Source of the DNA: Hemerocallis citrina
Lineage: Eukaryota > Streptophyta > Magnoliopsida > Asparagales > Asphodelaceae
Direction of reading: 5' to 3'
Assembly (NCBI GenBank): GCA_017893485.1
Contig: CM030360.1
Location: 1,518,501 to 1,582,500, forward strand
Length of the DNA stretch: 64,000 nt
The notes under the pieces: generated by a model
What the model was told of the DNA's origin: nothing
Seen by the model: only the letters and a program-made list of their open reading frames with translations
Databases searched by the model: none
Program-made: the position numbers and the translations under genes
Shown here: positions 12,230 to 24,200 of the stretch, in pieces
Position numbering within the stretch: position 1 is the stretch's first letter
Layout of the letters: every line of letters starts with the position of its first letter

Positions 12230-15200
12230 CACTGCAAAAGTTTCCATTAACTTCAAAAACTAGTAGTTAAGCTCATGTATATGTATATATATATATATAT
12301 ATACATACGAGCTTAAGGGGGCCATCCTAGCTAACTTAGCTAAGGAGCCAACTCAAACTTATATCTCGGTCATCCAAAACGAAAATCCACATCATCAAAT
12401 AAGATCTACAACTAAAAAGTATGCCTGTGCAAAATTTCAAATCAATTTGATGTGGTTTAACCGTTTATCAAGAAACCAAAATAATGACATTTTATAAACT
12501 GTCTTGAATTACTCCATTTTAGGTCACACCATTAGTGGCTAAAACTCGTCGAATTCATTTCAAATTTGTACACATGTACTTTTTTTTTTAGGTTAAAGGT
12601 GGGATAATGCCACCCTGTTTCATTAATAAGAGGTTAATAAAATACCCCGGATTACCGGGAGAAGTACAGAAGTACAATGCAGGAAATAAAACATAATCCC
12701 CCAACAAACCCTGGGGGGTAGGTCTAATCATCCATACATCAAACTACCAAAAGTACAGTAGGTCGATACAAAAAACACAAAATAGTAGAGCTGGTGGCTA
12801 ATGAGAGTCTTGATGCGTATGGAGGGCGCCACCCCTCAGTCCAATGTCGGCCCAAACTCTACCTCCTCATCATCAAATTCTTCCACCTGGAAGACTCGGG
12901 CAATCCTCTCTCTCGCTCCTTGGCAACAGTTGTAGCCCAAAAAAAAATAAGATGCATGATATGAGTAACGTTACCAGAAATACTACTACATGAAGCACGA
13001 AAGTAAAAGTTGTTTCTGTCTAGCCATAACACCCATGTAGTTGTCGCGATTGCAATGTACCACGCATCCTTTATTTCATGGCGAATCGAGGCAAATTTGG
13101 GGCCAATCCACAAATCCTCATATTCGCTAGGGTAGTCACATGTTCCCAAGGCTCGTAATACCTCTACCAAAGTTGCCTTACTCCTTGGACAATGAATAAA
13201 AAGGTGATTCAAGTTTTCCGTATGCCTATTGCAGAAACCACAGATGGTTGTAATCTGGAATTGTCTTTCGGCAAGGTTCTCTCTGGTGAGGATTGCATTA
13301 TTGAGCACTAGCCAGAGGAAGACTCTGACTTTAAGGGGGGCTTTTGCCTTTCATAACACCTGTGTCCAGCTGGGTCTGTATCCTCAATAGTAAATTCGAT
13401 GATACAGAGACCTGACCGTGAAAGCTCCCTTGGTTTCGAGTCCCCAGCGCATCTGATCTGGACCTTGAGCGCACATCACACCAATCCGTGTTGTGTTCTT
13501 GCAAATCAAGCAGTTGCTGCTGTAACTCTGGGGTAAGGGTTCCTCGGAACAACGGCCTCCAATTCCCCCTCTTCCACGTTCCGGCCACAGAAATATTTGG
13601 TCGATTCGTTTTCTCATACAGATAAGGGAAGGTTTCCTTAAGGGTATGGGGCCCACACCATTTGTCCCACAAAAATCTAGTTGACCGTCCATTACCGATT
13701 GTCGACGTAACTGCGGAGTTGAACGGTCCGCTTGCTTTAGTAATTCCTTTCCAGAAGCGCGAAACATTAGACCCTACTCGGAAGCCTAAACTTCTCATAC
13801 CTTTTCTCCGGAGGTAAGGTTGAATGAAATACTGTCATCCTTCCCCGCTTTGGTGAAATACCTTCCACCACCATTTCCCCAAAAGGGTAAGATTCATATC
13901 TCTAAGGTCAATGATGTCTAGCCCTCCATGCTTCTTCATGCAAGCGATACTCCATTTGATTAGGTGGTAGCCTTCCCTATTTGAATCTGCTCCTTTCCAC
14001 AGGAATCTTTTCCGAATTCGGTCAATCCTTTGGATAATCCATTTAGGAAGCTCAAAAAATGACATATAGTAAATGGATAAATTAGACAGCACTGAATTAA
14101 TGAGTACCACTCTGCCCCCGAGTGAGAGCATTTTTTCTTTCCAGCCAAACAGTCTGTCCTCCACCCTGTCTATAATATGCAGCCAGTCCGACTATGTGAG
14201 CTTCCTTGGTCAGAGCGGGAGCCCTAAGTATTTGATCGGGAACTCCTCCGTCATGCAGTTGAATATGGTGGCGTGTTCCCGTGTATCGGCATCGGTTAGA
14301 GAAATTGGGATCAGAGCGCTCTTGTGGAAATTTATCCTGAGGCCTGACCAGGCTTCAAAACAGTAGAGTGCCCCTTTAAAGCAGACTGTTTCTGACCTGG
14401 TCCCATTGCCAAAAAGTAAAATGTCATCAGCGTACTGCATAATCGTGCACCCTTGATTAGACCTGTTACTGGCCACTGGCGTTATCTAGCCTTTTCTTCG
14501 ACAGTTCTCTAGCATACCCCTCAGCACATCCGCTACGATAGTAAATAGAAGTGGTGATGGTGGATCCCCTTGCCGAAGTCCTTTCTTGCACGGGAACGGC
14601 GGCCCCGGCCGCCCATTCACTGAGATTGCCGTTTTGCTAGTGTGCAAACACTACCTGATCCATCTTATCCATTTATTCCTGAATCCCCTTCTTCTGAGAG
14701 CTTCCAGTAGGCATTCCCAATCGACGGAATCGTAAGCTTTTTCAAAGTCCAGTTTTAGGAAGTTCTTAGAGTTGCTCGTATGGCAGTAGTGGATAACTTG
14801 CTCCGCGGTGACCACACAGTCTAGAATACATCTGCCCTTGATGAAACCGGTCTGAGCTTTGCTGACTAGGTTGTCCATTATGCTTCCCAGGCAGATGGCT
14901 AGGACCTTAGTAATAATCTTAGCCGAGCAATTAATCAGGCTGATCGGTCGAAAGTCCCTTACTCTCATAGATTCCTCCCGTTTAGGTATGAGGACGACTT
15001 CCGCAAAATTGAACATGTCCAATCTGAGATTGTTGTTAAAAAATTCATCCATCAGCGCCATAATATCCCCTTTGATTTTTTTCCAGAACACTTGGAAGAA
15101 CATCATTGGGAAGCCGTCTAGCCCAGGCGACTTGTCTGCTCCCATTTGATTAATGGCTTTTTTAACCTCCTCTTCCGTGAAAGGAGCTTCCAAGGTTGAT

Positions 15201-18200
15201 AAATTTTGTGTTGAGTTGTTCTGGTAGGCCTGCCAGTACTCATCTCTAAGTGGGATTCTGAAGTCATTTTTCTTCCCAAAGAGCTCCTTGTAGTAAGGTT
15301 GAAAGGTTGTGGAAATCACATTTTCGTCTTGCGAAGTCCCCGTGTCCGACTGTATTGACAAAATTAGGTTAGACCTGCGTCTTGCGCTTGCCACTCGGTG
15401 GAAGAAGGCCGTATTCGCGTCTCCCTCTTTGAGCCACAAAATCCTTGACCTTTGTTTCCATTTGATTTCTTTCAATTTATAAAGATTGGCAGTATTCTCT
15501 CGGAGTTCTAGGAGCCTGTTTCTTTCATCTTGTGACAGGACTCGTTTCTTCCAACCTTTCTAGTTCGTCAATTCCTTCCAGAAAGGCATCCTTAGTACGT
15601 GTGGTAGGGTAAAAATGGCCTGGAGGCCCTACCAGGGCCCAATACAACTCTCACTCAGAAATGATGAAAACAGCGGTCCAGATCGGCGCCGAACCTCCAG
15701 TTCGGCACCGAACCTCCACTACAGGGTCGGTGCCGAGTCTCCAGTTCACCCCCACAGATCCGGACTCCTCGTGTCCAATGAGCGACTATGGCCCTCGGCC
15801 TCCGATCCACGACAGCCCTCCAAGCCGTCCTACCATCCTGGTGTAGAAGGAAGATGACTTGGCACAGCCCAGGCCCTCAAATCCTCCCAGGAGCACAGGA
15901 GCCCCATGATCTGCCCTGTCAGCTCCAAATACCGCCAAGGGCTTTGCCACATCAGCCCTATACCACTCCTGGTATTGCCACGTCAGCCCTAAACCCCCTG
16001 GGCCTTCTGCCACGTCAGGCCCATGGGCTTCCGGGTTCAGACCCGGCCCCCAAGCGGATCCAAACCCGGTTGGGATTCTCTATAAATACTAGACCCTCAC
16101 CCACCTTTTCAGGTAATCAATCTTTTTCCACTTAAATTCACCTAGTTATTGCTACTCTCTCACAGAGACTGACTAGATCGTCGGAGGGTCCGCCACCGGG
16201 ACAAACCCCGGTGTTTCAGGACCGTCTGCAGGTACACAAGACCTCGGATCCGAATCCTCTGATCCGAGCCCCGATCTCCGAATCACCCCGAGGTCGCCAC
16301 AGGTTCCGCCCGGTCAGCCAAGGGTCGTCAGACGAGCAGCATTCTCCTTCAAATACAAATTGAGTCCGAACTCACACCTGGTGCATCCACACGTCTCCCA
16401 GAAATAAACCGCATCAGGTTGGCGCCGTCTGTGGGAACACTGCTTCAGAAGCCGACCCGAGCCCGACCATCGAGCGACCTCGACAGCCGAACCCTCATGA
16501 CCTCCAAGGGCAGGAGAAAGGCCGCTTCCAACCCGGCCGCGAACCGTCCAACACCGCCGCCCGAGGGACGGAGACCAGCGCTCAGCCGCGTCGGAAGGCA
16601 ACCTTCAGACCGACAGAGCAAGATCGGGGGAGCCCCCGTCACTCACAAGGGATCCCAGGACTTTCAAGAAGAAATTTCTAAAGCTCTCCGACGGACCTCC
16701 AGGGAGGAAGGCCCACAGGATCGGCGAAGTACTGGGAACCGAAGACTCTCTCCCCCGAACCCTACTCCGAACCGCATCCAGGGTCGGGATCCCGGGTCCA
16801 AGGGAGCCATGGGTACGCCATTCACCCTGCACTATATCCACGGGGGGCCCATGGGAGGAGAATCCGATACTTCCCGAAAAGCCTTTATCCGAGAGGCGAA
16901 TGCTGTCCAAAACAGCCCCTCCCCCAAGCAACAACCACTGCTGATCTCCTTCTCAGGAGAGGACCTCGAAGAAGTCCACCTACCCCACTGCGATGCCCTC
17001 GTCGTTAGCCTCCGCATAGCTAATTGTGAGGTTCGCCGAATCCTCGTCGACCACGGCAGCTCGGTAAATATTCTTTTTCACAAAGCCTTCGAAAGTCTTA
17101 AATTATCCAAAGGGAAGCTCAAACCAGCCGAATACACGTTGCTTGAATTCTCCGGCGTCCCAACCGTAATAAAGGGGATTATTACCCTCGACGTCACCGC
17201 CGGATCGGCTCCTGTCAAGAGGACCGAATCACTGGATTTCATGATCATCGACGTCAGGGCGGCTTACAACGCCATTCTTGGCCGACCCGGACTAAACTCC
17301 TTCCAAGCGATACCTTCGGCCTACCACCTGAAGCTTAAATTTCCCACCCCCCAAGGGGTCGACATCGTCCGAGGTAGCCACGAAGCAGCACGATCGTGCT
17401 ACATAACCGCCGTCGGAGGGGGTGTATCCCCCCTCGACGCCGTTGAACTCGAACCCGAGAGAGACGGCCCAGCTCCTGAGCCGGTTGATGAATTAGAAGA
17501 GGTCCTGTTCGATGCCAAGGATGAGTCGAAATGGTTCCGGGTGAGCCGCTCACTCTCCGAGGACTTGAAGGCAGGCATCATCGCCTGCATCCGTCGCAAC
17601 ATCGATCTCTTCGCTTGGAAACCCTCCGACATGCCCGGGATCTCCGAAGACTTGATTATGCATCGACTAAGCGTCATCCCTGACTCTAAGCCGGTCGTCC
17701 AAAAGAGGCGCAAAGTCGCCCCGGAGAGGCAACAAATTGTAAAAACGGAAGTGGACAAACTCTTGTCCGCTCGATTCATCCAGGAAGTCAGCTACCCCGA
17801 GTGGCTGGCTAATGTCGTCATGGTGAAGAAGGCAACAGGGGGTTGGCGGATCTGCATCGACTTCACGGACCTTAACAAAGCATGTCCTAAAGATCCTTTC
17901 CCCCTCCCCCGCATCGACGCTCTAATCGACGCAACCTCGGGGCATGAACTACTGTCCTTCATGGACGCATTCTCGGGGTACAATCAGATCCGGATGTTTC
18001 CACCCGACATCTCCAAGACCTCGTTCGTCACCGACCAGGGCCTTTATTGTTACCGCGTTATGCCCTTCGGGCTGAAAAACGCTGGAGCCACGTACCAGCG
18101 ACTCGTCAACAGAGTCTTCAAAGACCTGATCGGCTGCAATGTGGAAGTGTACGTCGACGACATGCTTGTCAAAAGCCGGGCCGGGCCGGATCACGTCGCC

Positions 18201-21200
18201 GACCTCGAGGAAGCCTTCGGTGTCCTCCGACGCCACAACATGAGACTCAACCCGGCCAAATGCGCCTTCGGCGTCTCCACGGGGAAGTTCCTTGGGTTCA
18301 TCGTCAGCCAACGCGGCATTGAAGCAAACCCCGAGAAAATCCAAGCCATTATTGACATGTCCCCGCCCCGGAATGTCAAGGAGGTTCAAAGGCTCACAGG
18401 TCGATTAGCGGCAATCGGCCGTTTTCTCTCTAAATCAGGAGAGAAGTCTCTCCCCTTTTTCAAGGCCTTGCGCGGAAAAGGGGGCTTCGAGTGGGGTACC
18501 CCTTAACAAGAAGCCTTCGAACAGCTAAAGCAATACCTCGCCAACCCGCCTCTCCTCAGCAAGCCCGAGCCGGGCGAGCCGCTGTGGCTCTACCTGTCCG
18601 CCTCGGACAACGCTCTCAGCGCCGTCCTCGTCCGAGAGGAGGAAGGGGTCCAAAAGCCACTGTATTATGTGAGCAAAGTGCTCCTCCCAGCAGAGACGAG
18701 ATACGCAAAGATAGAGAAGGTGGCCTATGCGCTGGTCATGGCAGCCCGGAAGCTTCGCCCTTACTTCCAAGCCCACTCCGTCCAAGTGCTGACCGACCAA
18801 CCACTAAAGACTGTCCTTCACAAGCCCGAAAACTCCAGCCGCTTAGTCAAGTGGTCAATCGAGCTGAGCCAGTTCGACATCAGCTATCAGCCAAGGACGC
18901 CCATTAAAGGACAGGCTCTCGCCGAATTCATAACGGAGTGCACCGTCTCCGAGCAGCCTGGCCTCGAGGGATCGGATCCGACCTGGGAGGTCTTCGTCGA
19001 CGGCTCGTCATGCGAAACGGGAAGTGGGGCGGGCATCATCCTTCGTGGCCCCGACCAATTCCTACTTCAATACTCCCTCCGCCTCAACTTTCCAGCCTCC
19101 AACAACGAGGCAGAATACGAGGCCATGATCGCCGGATTGACCCTCGCCAGCCGAGCCGGGGCCAAGCAAATCCGGGCCTTTAGTGATTCTCAACTCGTGG
19201 TCAATCAGATCACCGGAGAATACGAAGCCCGCGATGAACGCATGATGAAATATTTAACGACAGTCAAGCGACTCCTGGCGTCCTTCAACTGCGCCGCGGT
19301 TATCAGAGTCCCCAGGGAACAGAACGCTCAAGCAGACGCGTTGTCCAAACTTGCTTCTTCCTCCTTCGAGGGCCTCGATCAAACGGTGCTCATAGAAGTC
19401 CTCCTGAAACCAAGTATCAGTGACCCGGAGCCGGAAGCGATGTGTGTGCAAGATGGGACCAACCCGGACGACTGGACCACTCCCATCAGAAGGTTCTTAA
19501 TCAATGCCGAGCTTCCTGAAGACAGAGCCGAGGCCAGACGAGTCAGAGTCCGAGCTGAAAGGTTTGTCATGATCGATGACATCCTCTTCAAACGCTCGTA
19601 CACCTTGGCCGACGGCAAACCTTACCTCCGCTGCCTCACCAGCGACGAGGCCAGCTACGCCCTCAGAGACCTGCACGAGGGGATCGGCGGATGCCACATG
19701 GGGAGCAGGACGCTTGCCCGGAAGGCCCTGAATCAGGGGTACTATTGGCCAACCATGCTCCAAGACTCGCTAGACTTGGTCAAGAGGTGCGGCCCCTGCC
19801 AAAGATTCTCCCCTATCAAAAGGCTTCCTCAAGCCAATCTCCGGTCCCTGGCAAGCCCTACGCCCTTCGCTATGTGGGGTATGGACCTTGGGGGCCCTTC
19901 CCCCCAGCAGTGGGACAAAAGAAATTCTTGATCGTCGCCATCGACTACTTCACCAAGTGGATCGAAGCCGAACCACTGTCCAGCATCACCGAACGCCAAG
20001 TGCAACAGTTCTTTTGGAAGAACATCATCTGCCGGTTCGGAATCCCTCGAGTCCTCGTCACTGACAACGGAACCCAGTTCCAAGGTCAAAACTTCCAGAC
20101 CTTCTGCGCAGACATCGGCATCCAGCAGCGTTTCTCTGCCATTTGCCACCCTCAGTCCAACGGCCAAGCGGAGAACGCGAACCGGCAAATCCTCGACGGC
20201 CTCAAAAAGCGCCTCGACAGTTCCCCCAAAGGGCTGTGGGTCGAGGAACTGCCCAGCGTACTATGGGCGCACCGAACCACCCAAAGGATCCCCACAGGGG
20301 AAACACCGTTCAGTCTGACCTACGGAACTGAGGCAGTCATCCCCGTCGAGGTCAGATTACCCTCTCCCCGGATCATAGCCTTCGATGAAGCTGACAATGC
20401 GTCCGGCCTGAGGGCCAACCTGGACCTCGTCGCCGAGGTACGAGAGAAATCTTCAATCCGAAGAAGCATCTACCAGCAACGGATCGAGAAGTTTTACAAC
20501 AAGAAGGTCCGCCCCACAAACATCAGGGCAGGGGACCTGGTGTTACGTAAGCTATCTGTCTCCGATCCAACCAAGAAGAGGAAATTGGCTCCCAACTGGG
20601 AAGGTCCATACCGTGTAGTCGAGGCTGTCCGCCCTGGTACATACCGACTGGTGGATATGGACGACCGACCCATCAGCCGACCCTGGAATGCCGAGCACCT
20701 GATGAAATTCCTGGAAGAGCGAGCCTAGGTCACAGCCTGACTATAGTAAAGTAAGACTGATGTAAGCTTTCATATGTAAAAGGCCACTTCAAGGGCCCTC
20801 CCTATCTGGTATATAAGAAGTCTCTTTTTTTTGTTTCTTCAAAATCCAAATTCCTCGGCAAACTCCGACCGGGTACCGAACAAGGGGATCGGCACCCAGG
20901 TTCACGCTCTGGTATCGTCCCCAAGGGCCCCGGACGGGTCGACCCAGCTCCGGGCCAGGGAGTCTTTCTGTTGCCCCACGTCGATCCCTCACGAATCCGC
21001 GGGGCCAGACCTCGCCTCCACCGCCCTTCACCACACCGCTGAACAGAGCAAAGAAGGAAAAGATTTCTTTATTTCATATTCTTTTATTTTATTCGGGGAA
21101 AACAAACAACAACCGTTACAAGACCACTCCACTCATCTCAAATTAAAGGAAATCGCCGTCTTAGGGCTCCTCGGATCCAGCGAGGGGCGGGATCACTCCG

Positions 21201-24200
21201 ACCGAACGACTTGGAGCTCTCTCTTCATCATGACGGTCCTTCGGTTCTGCCACAGTCGACACGCCGGCCACGGAGCTCTGAGCGTCAACGGATCGCATAC
21301 GCTCCATCAAAAGCATCGCAGAGGGAACCCCCTCCGCTCGCCTACCCCCCGAGGAAGATAGCGAGACACCGAACATCGTCCTATAACGGTGTATCTCCAT
21401 CTCCTTCTCCACTATCACATCACGAAGTAGCTTTTCGGAGGAGGGCCTCTGCACCGAGGAACTAGACATAGTATATCCGAGACCGGCACCCCCGAGCTCC
21501 CGATCCGCAATCGCCCTCCTCAGCCGGCTTGCCTCCTCACTAAGGGCCTCAGACTTATTCCTGTAATAATTGAAAGCCGCATCGGTATCACGGGCCCCCT
21601 TTCGGTACCGAACCAAAGTGGCCTCCAGGGCCTCAACCTTGCTCCGAAGCCAAGCCACGTCGGAACGGCGGGGGTCCGCCTCAGGAGGGGGAGCCATAAC
21701 CTACAAGAGAACCAGCCCACTCAAAACGCATAAGCAAGGAGGTTCGGAAGTATTCAAGGTCAAAACACTCGGCCAGCCAAAAAACTCCTTTTTATAAATT
21801 TAGTTTCTCCATACAAAAAATGCGGTGGCCAGTCCGCGGAAGGAAAATACAATCGAGAGAAGGAAAAAGGACAAAAAATTATACAGCTAGTTTTCCCACC
21901 TCAGTGTCGGTCGGGTTCACGGGAGGGTCGGCAGCCTGGTCACCATCGGGCTCTTGTTCGCCAGGGGTCTTCGGTGTCCCCTCAATCTCCATATCAAACT
22001 CGAAGTGGGACAGGTCGATAGTAGGATAGAAGTGCCTCACATGACTGAGGGCCTTTGCATAACAGTTGTCCTGAGCCTTGATCACCAGGAGCTGACACGA
22101 CTCCGTCACCTCATCCTTCTCCTTCGCCGACCTCTTCTCCTGAGCCGCCATCGCCTTCACCCATTCCTCCTTTTCCTTATCGAAGGCCGCCTTCATTTCC
22201 GTCTCCCTCCCATGAGAGCCTTCGAGCTCTACCTTCAACTCCTTCACCTCCTGCTCGGCCTGGTCAGCCCGGTCTCGCTCTCGCTGCAAAGCCGCCTCAT
22301 AAAGGCCTCTCACATGGGCCCCCTGCACGGTCGCCTGCAATATCCCAACAATACTAAGAAACCTGTCTAAAATGACATGATCTTAGAGCAAATGGGTTCG
22401 GTTGATTTACCAGCACATTGGCCTGCGCAAGACGCACGTACGCCTCATCCAGGGTCTGGGCCTTCATATCCGAACGGTCCCGGGGGGTCGCCAGCTTATC
22501 GGCAACCTCCACGGCCTGGCGCCCTCGGACCAGGCAATCACCCTCTCGGATCGACCAATTCGGCACCCACGGTCGCCGAAGTCTCTCCTCTATCCCGGTA
22601 TCCACCAGGGGACCCTTCCCCTTATCAAGGTCAGCAGCCCTGCCCTGATCCGAGCCTCCCTGGACCACCGCGTCCCCGCCTGTCTCCGAGCGAGTCCTTT
22701 TGGCCCTAGGCTGAGTTGGGGCCTCGGAGACCACCTAGGACAATTCGGTAGTCTTCACCGCGTCACCCTTCTTCTCGACCTTCTCCTTCATGGCGAGCCT
22801 CAGCGCCCTAATCGATTCTTCATCCATATCTGTGAAAAAATCCATTAAGAACAATGAGCAAGAAAGTACAAGAAGATCGAGAGAAAGGAAACAACCACAT
22901 ACTAGAAAGTACGGCCGGGCTCAGTCCAGCTCTCGCCAGGTGGGCCTCAGTCACCTTCGCCCAATTGATGCTGTACGACAGACGGAGGCGCTCAACAAAC
23001 CTCCACTCCTCAGCCGTCAGGTCCCCCGGCCTCGGCGTTTCATAGCTCGGCTTAGAATGGTTCCACCGCGTGGGAATATCCCAAGGATCCTCACTCCGAA
23101 TCACCAAATATTTCTTCTTCCAAAACTTGATAGAATCCGGGTGACCGTGGACTACCTTCCCCTTACCACGAGGCGAAATATAGTACACTCCCTCTGATGA
23201 CGAGCCGATCATCAACATCGCTCAGAACACATTCAGCCGCAGGGGCACCTTCTGCTCTTCACACATCAGCACGAAGCAGACGATCTGCTTCCAGGAGTTC
23301 GGCCCAAACTGCATCGGCGCCAAAGACGCCCAATTCAGCACCTCCCGAACGAATGGGTGGATCGGCAGCCTCAGTCCGGAGATAAAGGCGTCCACAGGGA
23401 AGATGCAATACCCAGCCGGCAGAGGGTCGGTCGGCCGAAGATTAGAGTTCGGCAGCAGAAGCTCATAGTTGGACCCAATGTAGTATGCCAACTGCAGAGC
23501 CCCTAAGTCACCTACCTCCAGAACTGTTGGGTGTGCGTCCACCTTCACCCTCTTTCGGCTCGGCAACGACGGCTGGACCCCAGAGAGCTCCTTATCGGAG
23601 AGATCGTCGGGATAGCAACGGAAGGGTTTGGGTTGTACAGACGATCCTATCGTCAGATCACCGTAAACGGGTACCTGACTCGAGCCGCCGATCCCCGACT
23701 CCTTCTTCGGAGCCCTCTTCTTCTTCTTGGCTCGCTCCGGCGAGGGTGTAGACAATCGAGCCAGGCCGGCCGGATTCCGAGACCCTTCGGCGGCATCCCC
23801 TTCAGAACCACCCCCCTCTCCGGAAGCCAACCCTGGGGTCCGGACTTCTTCTGAACTACCACCCTCCTCCTCGGAATCGCTACTGTCCACCACGAAATGC
23901 CTCCGAGATCGCAACGGCTTCACTTCATGTACCACCTCCTCCTCACTTACCGTCTCCTCCCACGAGGTCGATTTGAAGACAGCCTTCACTCCCCCCCCAG
24001 ACGTCGACGCCGACGAGCCAGACTGAGCCCTTTCCATCTGTGTCTAAGCTAAAACGGACTTACCGGTTAACCTGAGATCGCTTCGGAAGAACGGGCCTAC
24101 TGCAGGAAACTGAAGAGACGAACACTGAAGAGTTGGAGGATTTTGTGAAGAGTAAGGAGCAAGAAAAAAGTGGGCGGTGAAAGGAGAGGGGAGAACATTT

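Noticed and set aside
12182..12263. Frame with a Tyr-Ile repeat tail
   Set aside because: It is a translation of the TA microsatellite.
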